Numbered from the stretch's first letter, positions 17,329 to 26,115 are shown. The stretch is 45,846 nt of DNA from C00003060 sp964440795 (GCA_964440795.1 CAYTTQ010000010.1:1-45846), one strand, 5' to 3'. The notes: a model not told the origin generated them from the sequence alone. Numbers and translations are program-made.

Positions 17329-18666
17329 CTATACGGCCCCCGGCTTCTCAATTACTTCATATAGGATGTCACTGATAAACTTGACGTGACAGCCGAGTTC
17401 GTAATACTGAACGATGTCCTCAAGACCACTGTGGCAATTATGGCACGGTCCCAGAACGACGTGGGCGCCGGTCTCTCGAATCTGGTCCGCCTTTACCCGA
17501 TTGCCCAACATACGTGTCAGCTTGAATGGCGGCCCACAGTTGATCACGCCGCCGCCGGCACAACAACAGTAGTTGTGCTCACGGTTTGGATGCATCTCCC
17601 GAAAGTCGGCACAGATTTCATTGATCACGTACCGGGCCATTTCGTGAAGTCCCCGGCCACGGACCACATTGCAGGGATCATGCAAGGTCACAGGCTCTTC
17701 GTACTTCTTGGCCACCTTGATTCTCCCCGATTTCAGTAATTCATAATAGAACTGAATAGCGTGAACGATATCAAACGGGGGATACTTTTGCCCCAGCCAG
17801 CGGTTCCCTCGATCATATACCGACCGAAAGGCATGACCGCACTCACCCATGACGATCTTCTTCACCCGCAACCTCCGGGCGGTTTCAAAGTGGGCGCGCT
17901 TAACCCGTCCCATGATCTCGTTGTCTCCAGTGTACATGGCCATGTCACTGTTGTCCCAGCCCGGGGTGGCAGGCATTGTCCAGTCCAGCCCCGCGACCTC
18001 GAATACGACGGCATTTTGATACAGCAGCTGCGGCAGGAACTTCGGCTCCGGTCCGATAACGGAATACATAAATTCCGCACCCTCTTTTTCCAGAGGGATT
18101 CGCACCGTCGGAAGCTCTTCCTGCGCCTCTTCTTCCTGCCACTGGAGCGTATCCGGCCATTCATCGTTTTTGACCCACATTTGATTCATCGTCACAGCAT
18201 GGCTGTGAGCGGTATCCTGAATGTAGAGAGGGGTAATCCCCAGCAAGTGACAAATACGGCGAACCACCCCGATGATGTAGGCCATGTCGATACCGAACGG
18301 ACAATACATAGAACAGCGCATGCAAACGTTACACTGCGTAGACGCAATCTGAGAGGCCCGCTTCATAAACGTGGGGGAAACCTTGCCCTTCTTTTTTATC
18401 ATCTCCCACATGGTCTGTTTCACTTTCGCCACGGGCGCATATGTGGGATCCCCGTCATGAGACAGATAAAAGTGGCAGGCGTTCGAACAGAGTCCGCAAT
18501 GGACACAGGTATCCACATAGTTTTTCAGTCGTGCACCCGTTTCCCCTTCCAATACCTGATTGATCGTTTGCTCAATCCGCTCGGGGGTAAGCTTGCTCGT
18601 ACCTATATCTAAACCGTCATCGACGACAACTTCATTAAAATATATTCCATCTATTACTTCACCCAT
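17329..18666 (-). CDS. tmcB: TmcB-like HdrD-type Fe-S protein (second copy)
   Basis: A 445-residue cytoplasmic redox subunit of the HdrD/GlpC type, closely related (about nine residues in ten by eye) to the TmcB at 22551-23891. Two N-terminal [4Fe-4S] motifs are CVHCGLCSNACHFY and CNVCMRCSMYCPFG; the C-terminal CCG domain has HDPCN, YCCCAGGG and CHNCH. The conserved MGECGHAFR, equivalent to the site that is UGA in the gene at 27882, is present with cysteine. In the Tmc complex this subunit accepts or donates electrons in the cytoplasm. This locus has only D and B genes; there is no cytochrome b or cytochrome c3 gene. AAGGAGG precedes the ATG. Confidence 0.87.
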   Translation of the reverse strand: MGEVIDGIYFNEVVVDDGLDIGTSKLTPERIEQTINQVLEGETGARLKNYVDTCVHCGLCSNACHFYLSHDGDPTYAPVAKVKQTMWEMIKKKGKVSPTFMKRASQIASTQCNVCMRCSMYCPFGIDMAYIIGVVRRICHLLGITPLYIQDTAHSHAVTMNQMWVKNDEWPDTLQWQEEEAQEELPTVRIPLEKEGAEFMYSVIGPEPKFLPQLLYQNAVVFEVAGLDWTMPATPGWDNSDMAMYTGDNEIMGRVKRAHFETARRLRVKKIVMGECGHAFRSVYDRGNRWLGQKYPPFDIVHAIQFYYELLKSGRIKVAKKYEEPVTLHDPCNVVRGRGLHEMARYVINEICADFREMHPNREHNYCCCAGGGVINCGPPFKLTRMLGNRVKADQIRETGAHVVLGPCHNCHSGLEDIVQYYELGCHVKFISDILYEVIEKPGAV

Positions 18667-18756
18667 AACGCATCCTCCTTAAACCGATTCAATAAACAGC
18701 CGAGGCGCAAAGGCCTTTTCAGTAAGCTGTAATATGCCTCAACGCACGAAAAGGAT

Positions 18757-19972
18757 ATCTCTTCCTCCTCCCCTTAACCGATAATGTCGGTTATCGGCAA
18801 AACGCGACGAATATAGCTGCCATTCTCAATAGACCGAATAAGCACCTTGCTTCCGTCCGGACTAAAAACCGGCGACCAGAGATCATCGCACGCTTTGTCC
18901 CACGGCTTACCGTTCATAACTAGCGTATATTTGCCTTCCTTTTCAGCCTTAATGGCCACATTACGACCGTCCGGACTGAACACCGGCTCCCAGACCATGT
19001 CATAGATTTCCGGCCATACCGTGTCATCCACAATCACCCGCCACTCGTAACCGTTCTTGCCCACGGCGGCAAGCCTCGTACCGTCAGGGCTAAACACCTT
19101 ATCTGAAACCAGATCGTCAAACGTGTTCCGCCAAGGCTGACCATCCACAGCGACAGTCCATCTCCCGAATTTCGGCGCTACCGTGGCGGCAACCTTGGAA
19201 CCGTCAGCACTAAAGACTTGATTCCAACACTGGACAAACGACCGATCCCAGAGGATACTCCCATCCTGGGCCAGCGTCCATGCCCCGGCTTTTCTCACCG
19301 GAGCGACCACGGCACCGGTTTTGGGATTAAATTTCGGCTCCCACACGCACGGGTAGCTCTCGGGCCAGGGCTGCCCGTCAACGACGATATGGTAGTCATA
19401 AAGCGTCGAGCGCACATCGGCGGCCTGTTTCTTCCCGTCCGAACTAAACGCAACGTTCCATACATTCACATAGGCCTTATCCCATGCCGTACCGTCCACC
19501 GCCACTGAGTACGTACCCGCTTGAAATTTAAAAATCTCGCCTTCACCCGAGGGCTTCGTCTTGACGGCACCGGCCGCGTGTTCGCCGTCCCGGCTGATGG
19601 TAAATGTGGTCATGTCATCAAAAAGATTCTCCCACGCCTGTCCATTGACGGCCACACCATACTTGCCGTCCTGCTGGACAAACGCGCAGATATTCTCTCC
19701 GCTCTCGCTGAACTTGACCTCCATGACATACCCGTAGGTCTTCTCCCACGCCTGACCGTCCACGGCCACCGTCCATTCCATATCCGCAGAGACAATGCAG
19801 CTGAGGCGACCGTCCGGCACAAACCGACAAAACCAGCACTTGTCAAACGTGTTCTCCCACTGCCGGCCATTCTTGCAAACGCTAAACTCAGCTTCTCCCG
19901 TTTTGACGATCGCAGCCACGTCCTCACCGTCGGGACTCGCCTGGAATTCCTCCACCCACTCAAACTTTTCCT
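18757..19972. repeat. 1,216-bp perfect direct repeat, copy 1 (TmcD 3' part)
   Basis: By eye this stretch is identical to 24602-25817 at every base compared (constant offset 5,845). It covers the intergenic bases after TmcD and about 399 codons of TmcD, and ends where the two genes' first ~22 codons begin to differ. Confidence 0.9.
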
Positions 19973-20039
19973 CCCAGCTGGATACATCGCAGATGGTCTT
20001 GGCTCCGATTTCCCAGTCCCACTTATCTTTCTCCAACAT
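18774..20039 (-). CDS. tmcD: TmcD-like beta-propeller protein (second copy)
   Basis: A 421-residue tryptophan-rich protein with about nine repeats of 38-45 residues of the pattern W-x-V-A-V-D-G-x-x-W ... F-S-x-D-G-x-x-x-A-A, a WD40/TolB-like beta-propeller. This matches the cytoplasmic TmcD subunit of the Tmc complex. No signal peptide. A strong AAAGGGGGTGATC site, nearly perfect against the 16S tail, favours the ATG at 20039 over the GTG three codons upstream. From residue ~23 the gene is identical at DNA level to the copy at 24619-25884, while its first ~22 codons differ. It is followed by the second tmcB. Confidence 0.85.
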   Translation of the reverse strand: MLEKDKWDWEIGAKTICDVSSWEEKFEWVEEFQASPDGEDVAAIVKTGEAEFSVCKNGRQWENTFDKCWFCRFVPDGRLSCIVSADMEWTVAVDGQAWEKTYGYVMEVKFSESGENICAFVQQDGKYGVAVNGQAWENLFDDMTTFTISRDGEHAAGAVKTKPSGEGEIFKFQAGTYSVAVDGTAWDKAYVNVWNVAFSSDGKKQAADVRSTLYDYHIVVDGQPWPESYPCVWEPKFNPKTGAVVAPVRKAGAWTLAQDGSILWDRSFVQCWNQVFSADGSKVAATVAPKFGRWTVAVDGQPWRNTFDDLVSDKVFSPDGTRLAAVGKNGYEWRVIVDDTVWPEIYDMVWEPVFSPDGRNVAIKAEKEGKYTLVMNGKPWDKACDDLWSPVFSPDGSKVLIRSIENGSYIRRVLPITDIIG

Positions 20040-20445
20040 AGCGATCACCCCCTTTCCCTAATCGTGGCTACTCCCTGTTTCCGTGATCCGATCCTTTCTC
20101 GCCAACGCACTAAATGAATTCCGTTCTATTTCGATGAACCTCCGTTTCCCGTTTTTGTGGGGCGGGCTGTTTGTCCCCAAATCGGGAATGGTCCCCCTTC
20201 ATACCGACGTCCCTGCTCTATCGATTCCAATTCTCTAAGCCGGGGATTCCCCGTGGGAAGACTCGAGGCCCCGGATGAAAAAAGTTCCGGCGCCGCAGAT
20301 CCAGGGCGTCTTGACACTGGTAGAGCAACCGGCATGCCACTATGGACGAAGGCGTCAATATAGGCGCTAACAGCCTTAAATCGAACAAAATTAAGCATAT
20401 CGGTTTTTGAGAAAAGCACCCCGGTCGTCGGTGAATGTGATTCAT

Positions 20446-20469
20446 TTTACATCAAGAGGGCAATGTAAA
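20446..20469. promoter_or_regulatory. Inverted repeat TTTACAT-N10-ATGTAAA, possible operator
   Basis: Perfect 7-bp dyad (20446-20452 and 20463-20469) with one-turn spacing, centred 35 bases upstream of the -35 box of the activator gene. Arrangement and spacing fit a dimeric regulator site; the regulator is unknown. Confidence 0.4.
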
Positions 20470-20492
20470 TGCGACAAAATGCATCAGGCCTG

Positions 20493-20522
20493 TTGACGCA
20501 TCCGCTTGGGACCTGCTATAGA
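20493..20522 (+). promoter_or_regulatory. Candidate sigma-70 promoter of the sigma-54 activator
   Basis: TTGACG at 20493-20498, an 18-base spacer and TATAGA at 20517-20522. Confidence 0.45.
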
Positions 20523-20565
20523 TGGAACCTAATCGGTAAGCCTATGATTTTGCCGCAGACTTGCA

Positions 20566-20582
20566 CCGCCTTTAGCGGTGAA
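20566..20582 (+). other. Leader hairpin CACCGC-CTTTA-GCGGTG
   Basis: Perfect 6-bp inverted repeat with a 5-base loop in the 5' leader of the activator gene, followed by GGCGGCAA, which can pair with the TTGC-CCGCC just before or within it as an alternative stem. Confidence 0.4.
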
Positions 20583-20634
20583 GGCGGCAACAAAACGGCT
20601 TCCACACCGGGCACCACCAGGAAGGGGCATCTCT

Positions 20635-22005
20635 ATGGACAGATACCTACAATCTCCGGTCGGATACCAAATGATGATACTCGACAGCATCAGTGAAGGG
20701 GTTTTCACGGTAGACACGGATTGGCGAATCACGTCTTTCAACACAGCGGCGGAAGGAATCACCGGCATCTCGCGGAAAGACGCCATCGGGCAAAGCTGCC
20801 ATGAAGTATTCAAGGCCAACGTATGCAATTCCGGATGCGTGCTACGAGAGACCATGGAAAACCAAAAGGCAATCCGAAACAAGGCCATAACCGTTATGCG
20901 CACGGACGGCAAAGTCATTCCTATCAGCGTGAGCACGGCGCTGTTGAAGGACGATTTTGGAAACGTGGTTGGCGGGGTGGAGACATTTCTGGACCTCACC
21001 GTGGTCGACGAATTGCGCAAGGAGTTGGAAAAAAAATATTGCTTCGGAGATATTATCAGCAAGAACGAGCGAATGCTCCGGCTTTTTTCGATTCTTCCCC
21101 AGATTGCCCAAAGTGAGAGTTCCGTCCTGATTGAAGGGGCAAGTGGGACCGGAAAAGAACTCTTTGCCTTGGCCATTCACAACAGCAGTCGGCGGAAAGA
21201 TGGTCCTTTCATTGCCGTTAACGCCGGTGCTTTGCCGGACACCCTGTGCGAATCCGAGCTTTTCGGTTATAAGTCCGGGGCTTTTACCGATGCCAAGCGG
21301 GATAAACCCGGACGGTTTGCCCTGGCCGAAAACGGTACGATTTTTCTGGATGAAATCGGTGACATCTCTCCGGCCATGCAGGTTCGCCTCCTCAGGGTCT
21401 TGGAAGAAAAGTATTTTGAGCCCCTGGGGTCCACGGAAAAGGTTGAGACAAATGCACGGGTAATTACGGCAACCAATCGCAATCTGGCGGAACTGGTTAA
21501 ACATGGCAAGTTTCGCGATGATCTTTATTACCGGATCAACGTCGTCAAGATTGCCATACCGAAGCTATCGGAACGCAAGCAGGACATCCCTTTGCTCGTA
21601 GACCACTTTATTCGGCGGTTTAATCACTTGACAGGCAAGGAGATCACCGGCGTATCCGAAGAGACGATGGCGGCCCTTATGCATCACGAATGGCCCGGAA
21701 ACGTGCGGGAATTGGAAAATGCCATCGAACACGCCTTTGTGCTGTGCAACGAAGGACTGCTTCAATTAAAACATCTTCCCGCCCAGCTTATACCCGCAAA
21801 CGACTTGCCGGTCGGAAGCAATGCCATGTCCATAAAAGACATCGAAAAAGAGGCGATTCGAAAGGCGCTGGAAAGAAACGGGTGGAAGAAGACAAAGACG
21901 GCAGGTGAGCTGGGTATCGACAGAAACACGCTTCGCCGAAAAATTCGTCAATTCGGAATAACCGAGCCGGGGGATACCAAGGCCACACATAAAAATCCCC
22001 GTTGA
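20635..22005 (+). CDS. Sigma-54-dependent transcriptional activator with PAS domain
   Basis: A 456-residue regulator: PAS domain (about 10-125), AAA+ domain (about 140-370) with Walker A GASGTGKE near 168, Walker B FLDEIGD, and R-finger region DDLYYRIN, then a Fis-type helix-turn-helix (about 415-445, KTKTAGELGIDRNTLRRKI). The sigma-54 contact loop is GAFTDA (about 215-220) instead of GAFTGA. Two cysteines in the PAS (NVCNSGCVL) hint at redox or metal sensing. The ATG at 20635 has AGGAAGGGG in front. It lies between the two Tmc loci and may control them, but I found no good sigma-54 promoter before either; the best such site is at 37692. Confidence 0.88.
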   Translation: MDRYLQSPVGYQMMILDSISEGVFTVDTDWRITSFNTAAEGITGISRKDAIGQSCHEVFKANVCNSGCVLRETMENQKAIRNKAITVMRTDGKVIPISVSTALLKDDFGNVVGGVETFLDLTVVDELRKELEKKYCFGDIISKNERMLRLFSILPQIAQSESSVLIEGASGTGKELFALAIHNSSRRKDGPFIAVNAGALPDTLCESELFGYKSGAFTDAKRDKPGRFALAENGTIFLDEIGDISPAMQVRLLRVLEEKYFEPLGSTEKVETNARVITATNRNLAELVKHGKFRDDLYYRINVVKIAIPKLSERKQDIPLLVDHFIRRFNHLTGKEITGVSEETMAALMHHEWPGNVRELENAIEHAFVLCNEGLLQLKHLPAQLIPANDLPVGSNAMSIKDIEKEAIRKALERNGWKKTKTAGELGIDRNTLRRKIRQFGITEPGDTKATHKNPR

Positions 22006-22028
22006 ACCCGATATGGTCCAACGGGGAT
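21990..22028 (-). terminator. Rho-independent terminator of the tmcDCBA operon
   Basis: A 14-bp stem with one mismatch (21995-22008 against 22015-22028, loop of 6), followed on the minus strand by TTTTTATG. It overlaps the last codons and stop of the convergent activator gene, so the two share DNA; on the plus strand there is no T-run. Confidence 0.82.
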
Positions 22029-22052
22029 CAAATACAAAAAGAACCGACGGGA

Positions 22053-22475
22053 CTAATGCCCCGCCTCTTGATCAGAACCGCCTCCGCCATCCCTTGGGTG
22101 GCATTCGCCGCACGTGATGGGTCCCGCACCTCTCTCCTCGTGGCAACCCTGACACAAGTCGTGGTAAGCCTTCATCAGTGGTGGGTTCGGGTACCCTTCC
22201 TTTACGTTGTGGCAATCGGAACATTCCATATCTTCGCTGGATTCATATTCGAGCAATTCGCCGTCCTGATACTTGTGGTGACAGACATTACACTCATAGA
22301 TCTCCGCAATCTCGTTGTGCTGATCGTGGTTGAACACCGCCGGAGGCCTTTGTTTCTCCCCAAAGGCGTCGTCTGCCAGATGCGTCATATCGTACTGTGA
22401 AAAAGCAGGCATAAAAGTAAAGATACACGCCAAAACAGCCATTCCTATAATTAGGGCCCCTGTCCTTCTTCTCAT
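22053..22475 (-). CDS. tmcA: Tetraheme cytochrome c3, TmcA-like
   Basis: A 140-residue periplasmic class III cytochrome. The signal peptide (about 1-27: basic RRRTG, hydrophobic core, cut after AFS) is followed by four heme motifs CNVCH, CSDCH, CQGCH and CGECH, plus extra histidines (HDQH, CHHKY) that can be distal ligands. The body is acidic, as in type II cytochrome c3 (TmcA), which passes electrons from periplasmic hydrogenases or cytochrome c3 to the Tmc complex. Two ATG codons lie close together; the second (22475) is better spaced from the AAAGGGGG site. It is the last gene of the D-C-B-A operon. Confidence 0.9.
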   Translation of the reverse strand: MRRRTGALIIGMAVLACIFTFMPAFSQYDMTHLADDAFGEKQRPPAVFNHDQHNEIAEIYECNVCHHKYQDGELLEYESSEDMECSDCHNVKEGYPNPPLMKAYHDLCQGCHEERGAGPITCGECHPRDGGGGSDQEAGH

Positions 22476-22550
22476 CCCCATTTACCCCCTTTGATGCAAG
22501 GAATCAACGTCCGTTCTTCACCTATCGTCTCTATCCGGTATCGTTACTCG

Positions 22551-23891
22551 TTACGCCGCGGCTTTCGGTTTTTCCATAATCTCATAAAGGATATCGCCGA
22601 TGAATTTGATATGGGCACCCACGTCATAATATTTGACGATGTCCTCCAGCCCGCTATGACAATTATGACACGGGGCGATAACCACATGGGCCCCGGTTTT
22701 TTTGATCTGGTCGGCCTTCACCCGGTTGCCCGTCATGCGCGTATTCTTAAAGGGCGGCCCACAGTTGATAACACCGCCGCCGGCACAACAGCAATAGTTG
22801 AATTCGCGGTTGGGCTGCATCTCCGTAAAATCCGAACACATCTCGTTGACGACATATCGAGCCATTTCATGAAGGCCCCTGCCGCGTATGACATTACACG
22901 GGTCATGGAGTGTGACCGGTTCTTCATATTTCTTGGCAAGCTTAATTTTTCCCGACTTCAGTAATTCATAGAAGAACTCGATGGCGTGAACAATGTCAAA
23001 AGGCGGCATCTTCTGACCGAGCCAGCGGTTTCCCCGATCATAAACCGATCGGAAGGCATGACCGCACTCACCCATAACGATCTTCTTCACCCGCAGCCTC
23101 CGAGCGGTTTCAAAGTGGGCACGCTTGACGCGCCCCATGATCTCGTTGTCTCCCGTATACATAGCCATGTCGCTGTTATCCCAACCCGGCGTGGCGGGCA
23201 TGGTCCAGTCCAACCCGGCGGCTTCAAACAATACGGCGGCTTGATATATCAACTGCGGTTGGAACTTCGGTTCCGGGCCGATAACCGAATACATGAAGTC
23301 GGCACCTTCCTTTTCCAGCGGGATACGGAGCGTAGAGATCTCGTCCTGAGCCTCTTCTTCCTGCCACTGGAGCGTGTCCGGCCATTCGTCGTTTTTGACC
23401 CACATTTGATTCATCGTCACGGCGTGACTGTGGGCCGTGTCCTGAATATACAGGGGCGTGTTACCCAACAAATGGCAAATGCGACGGACCACCGAAATGA
23501 TATAAGCCATGTCGATACCAAACGGACAATACTGAGAGCAGCGCATACAGGTGTTACATTGCGTCGAGGCGATCTGAGACGCCCTTTTCATGAAGGTGGG
23601 CGAAACCTTACCCTTCTTTTTTATCATCTCCCACATGGTCTGTTTCACCTTCGCCACGGGCGCATATGTGGGATCTCCGTCATGGGACACGTAATAGTGG
23701 CAGGCGTTCGAACAGAGGCCACAGTGAACACAGGTGTCCACATAATTCTTCAAGCGCGCTCCCGTTTCCCCTTCCAGCACCTTATTGATGACTTCTTCGA
23801 TCCGTTCGGGAGTGAGCTTACTGGTACCGACCTCCAATCCCTCATCGGCAATAACTTCATTGAAAAATATTCCATCTATAACTTCACCCAT
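22551..23891 (-). CDS. tmcB: TmcB, HdrD-type Fe-S subunit of the Tmc complex
   Basis: A 446-residue cytoplasmic Fe-S protein with two [4Fe-4S] motifs (CVHCGLCSNACHYY; CNTCMRCSQYCPFG) and a CCG domain (HDPCN, YCCCAGGG, CHNCH), which in HdrD/HdrB binds a noncubane cluster. MGECGHAFR is conserved. In the Tmc complex TmcB exchanges electrons with an unknown cytoplasmic partner while TmcC and TmcA link to the membrane and periplasm. The start has AAGGAGGATTCATC before the ATG. It differs from the second copy mainly in the first 40 residues and at scattered positions. Complete. Confidence 0.92.
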   Translation of the reverse strand: MGEVIDGIFFNEVIADEGLEVGTSKLTPERIEEVINKVLEGETGARLKNYVDTCVHCGLCSNACHYYVSHDGDPTYAPVAKVKQTMWEMIKKKGKVSPTFMKRASQIASTQCNTCMRCSQYCPFGIDMAYIISVVRRICHLLGNTPLYIQDTAHSHAVTMNQMWVKNDEWPDTLQWQEEEAQDEISTLRIPLEKEGADFMYSVIGPEPKFQPQLIYQAAVLFEAAGLDWTMPATPGWDNSDMAMYTGDNEIMGRVKRAHFETARRLRVKKIVMGECGHAFRSVYDRGNRWLGQKMPPFDIVHAIEFFYELLKSGKIKLAKKYEEPVTLHDPCNVIRGRGLHEMARYVVNEMCSDFTEMQPNREFNYCCCAGGGVINCGPPFKNTRMTGNRVKADQIKKTGAHVVIAPCHNCHSGLEDIVKYYDVGAHIKFIGDILYEIMEKPKAAA

Positions 23892-23943
23892 GATGAATCC
23901 TCCTTAAACAGCTTAAGCCGACAGGCCGAACCGACAGGCCCTA

Positions 23944-24603
23944 TTAGTAATCCTTGACATGTCTTACGGCGCCCATTTCGGAACCCATGTAGGCCCGCAT
24001 AAACGGCGCATAGATCATGTGGGCCAATCTCGTAAAAGGTATGGCAACCAGCATCACCTCTCCGGCGAGAATGTGTAAAATCAACCAGAATTTGTAGCCC
24101 AGCCACTGGTGATAGGCCAGAAAGCCCGTAAGAAAAGGTGCCGCCACGATAATCAAAATAACATAGTCAGACGCCGAGGTGACAAATTTAACTTCAGGTT
24201 GAGTCAGCCTGCGCCAGGCAAAATAGACACACCCGGCCAGCACCACGAGCGTCATGATGTCCGTTACGGATTCGGGCAATGTCCACCAGCTAACACCCCA
24301 TGCCTGATCGATCAAGATGACGTGAGCCAGAAGGAAGATCGGGGCGACAAACAGGCATATATGGAAGGCAAACGTAACGATGGTCATTATCGGCCGCTCT
24401 CGGGAATTCCTGTTGGCGAAAGGGATGATCCAATGAAGAATAGAGCGCAACCCGTAATAGAGACTGAAGTACTCCGTCACCACATAATCCGACTTATTAA
24501 CCATAGCGATCCGGGTAATCAGCCGATATATGATACCGCCGAAAAAGAGTATAAAAGCCACCCACGCGAGGGGACCGCTAACAAAATTATAAAGCCCGTG
24601 CAT
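23944..24603 (-). CDS. tmcC: TmcC, NarI-like cytochrome b membrane subunit
   Basis: A 219-residue integral membrane protein with about five transmembrane helices (for instance PLAWVAFILFFGGIIYRLI, TIVTFAFHICLFVAPIFLL, VILIIVAAPFLTGFLAYHQ, WLILHILAGEVMLVAIPF), of the respiratory nitrate reductase gamma (NarI) type. Several membrane histidines (AFHICLF, AHVILID, YHQWLG, ILHILAG) can ligate b hemes. In Tmc it carries electrons between the periplasmic cytochrome and TmcB. GGAGGAGGAAGAG precedes the ATG. No counterpart exists in the second Tmc locus. Complete. Confidence 0.9.
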   Translation of the reverse strand: MHGLYNFVSGPLAWVAFILFFGGIIYRLITRIAMVNKSDYVVTEYFSLYYGLRSILHWIIPFANRNSRERPIMTIVTFAFHICLFVAPIFLLAHVILIDQAWGVSWWTLPESVTDIMTLVVLAGCVYFAWRRLTQPEVKFVTSASDYVILIIVAAPFLTGFLAYHQWLGYKFWLILHILAGEVMLVAIPFTRLAHMIYAPFMRAYMGSEMGAVRHVKDY

Positions 24604-25817
24604 CTCTTCCTCCTCCCCTTAACCGATAATGTCGGTTATCGGCAAAACGCGACGAATATAGCTGCCATTCTCAATAGACCGAATAAGCACCTTGCTTCCG
24701 TCCGGACTAAAAACCGGCGACCAGAGATCATCGCACGCTTTGTCCCACGGCTTACCGTTCATAACTAGCGTATATTTGCCTTCCTTTTCAGCCTTAATGG
24801 CCACATTACGACCGTCCGGACTGAACACCGGCTCCCAGACCATGTCATAGATTTCCGGCCATACCGTGTCATCCACAATCACCCGCCACTCGTAACCGTT
24901 CTTGCCCACGGCGGCAAGCCTCGTACCGTCAGGGCTAAACACCTTATCTGAAACCAGATCGTCAAACGTGTTCCGCCAAGGCTGACCATCCACAGCGACA
25001 GTCCATCTCCCGAATTTCGGCGCTACCGTGGCGGCAACCTTGGAACCGTCAGCACTAAAGACTTGATTCCAACACTGGACAAACGACCGATCCCAGAGGA
25101 TACTCCCATCCTGGGCCAGCGTCCATGCCCCGGCTTTTCTCACCGGAGCGACCACGGCACCGGTTTTGGGATTAAATTTCGGCTCCCACACGCACGGGTA
25201 GCTCTCGGGCCAGGGCTGCCCGTCAACGACGATATGGTAGTCATAAAGCGTCGAGCGCACATCGGCGGCCTGTTTCTTCCCGTCCGAACTAAACGCAACG
25301 TTCCATACATTCACATAGGCCTTATCCCATGCCGTACCGTCCACCGCCACTGAGTACGTACCCGCTTGAAATTTAAAAATCTCGCCTTCACCCGAGGGCT
25401 TCGTCTTGACGGCACCGGCCGCGTGTTCGCCGTCCCGGCTGATGGTAAATGTGGTCATGTCATCAAAAAGATTCTCCCACGCCTGTCCATTGACGGCCAC
25501 ACCATACTTGCCGTCCTGCTGGACAAACGCGCAGATATTCTCTCCGCTCTCGCTGAACTTGACCTCCATGACATACCCGTAGGTCTTCTCCCACGCCTGA
25601 CCGTCCACGGCCACCGTCCATTCCATATCCGCAGAGACAATGCAGCTGAGGCGACCGTCCGGCACAAACCGACAAAACCAGCACTTGTCAAACGTGTTCT
25701 CCCACTGCCGGCCATTCTTGCAAACGCTAAACTCAGCTTCTCCCGTTTTGACGATCGCAGCCACGTCCTCACCGTCGGGACTCGCCTGGAATTCCTCCAC
25801 CCACTCAAACTTTTCCT
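24602..25817. repeat. 1,216-bp perfect direct repeat, copy 2 (TmcD 3' part)
   Basis: Partner of 18757-19972. It begins inside the tmcC start codon, so it includes the tmcC ribosome site, and ends about 22 codons from the tmcD start. Just outside the block the copies diverge at once on one side and gradually on the other. Confidence 0.9.
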
Positions 25818-25884
25818 TCCAGCTGTCGGTATCGGCCAGGACTTTCTTACCCACGTCCCAGTCCCAGCTTTTTGTATCCACCAT
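24619..25884 (-). CDS. tmcD: TmcD, beta-propeller subunit of the Tmc complex
   Basis: A 421-residue cytoplasmic protein made of about nine tryptophan-rich propeller repeats (VDGQAWEKTYGYVMEVKFS; VDGQPWRNTFDDLVSDKVFS and similar). The D. vulgaris Tmc complex includes such a tryptophan-rich TmcD. AGGAGGGAGCA directly precedes the ATG. Here D is the first gene of the operon (D-C-B-A), the reverse of the A-B-C-D order I recall for Desulfovibrio. The first ~22 residues (MVDTKSWDWDVGKKVL) are the only part that differs from the copy at 18774-20039. Confidence 0.88.
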   Translation of the reverse strand: MVDTKSWDWDVGKKVLADTDSWKEKFEWVEEFQASPDGEDVAAIVKTGEAEFSVCKNGRQWENTFDKCWFCRFVPDGRLSCIVSADMEWTVAVDGQAWEKTYGYVMEVKFSESGENICAFVQQDGKYGVAVNGQAWENLFDDMTTFTISRDGEHAAGAVKTKPSGEGEIFKFQAGTYSVAVDGTAWDKAYVNVWNVAFSSDGKKQAADVRSTLYDYHIVVDGQPWPESYPCVWEPKFNPKTGAVVAPVRKAGAWTLAQDGSILWDRSFVQCWNQVFSADGSKVAATVAPKFGRWTVAVDGQPWRNTFDDLVSDKVFSPDGTRLAAVGKNGYEWRVIVDDTVWPEIYDMVWEPVFSPDGRNVAIKAEKEGKYTLVMNGKPWDKACDDLWSPVFSPDGSKVLIRSIENGSYIRRVLPITDIIG

Positions 25885-26115
25885 TGCTCCCTCCTTCGTC
25901 GTAAGAGCCCTCAGGTTACCCGGCGCTTCGTTAAAAAAGTCCGTTTTTGCGGCATCCGGCAGTCAGGTCATGCACCTGGTGGCGCCCTTATTTCTCGTGC
26001 GAAGCCTTTTAGACGGACCGTGACATCGCTTCGAATCGCCGTACTATCAGGGATCGGGTCAGTCACCCGCCTTGCAACGATCTACCTTGCTACCCATATT
26101 GTCGAACGCTGTCGA

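Larger units (their letters stand above)
20040..20634. other. Intergenic region between tmcD copy 2 and the sigma-54 activator
   Basis: About 595 bases between divergent genes. It holds the leader of tmcD (right to left) and, to the right, an inverted repeat, a promoter and a hairpin before the activator, listed separately. A 97-codon open frame at 20126-20419 (minus) has no recognisable domain or convincing start and is not called a gene. Confidence 0.6.

Noticed and set aside
19218..20117. Plus-strand open frames opposite tmcD (also 25063-26259)
   Set aside because: Antisense shadows; identical in both copies only because the repeat is identical.
20126..20419. 97-codon minus-strand frame upstream of tmcD copy 2
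   Set aside because: No ribosome site, no domain, composition unlike neighbours.
22986..23957. Long plus-strand open frames opposite tmcB (also 17761-18612 opposite the second copy)
   Set aside because: They mirror the conserved tmcB codons on the other strand; histidine- and valine-rich products without family features.
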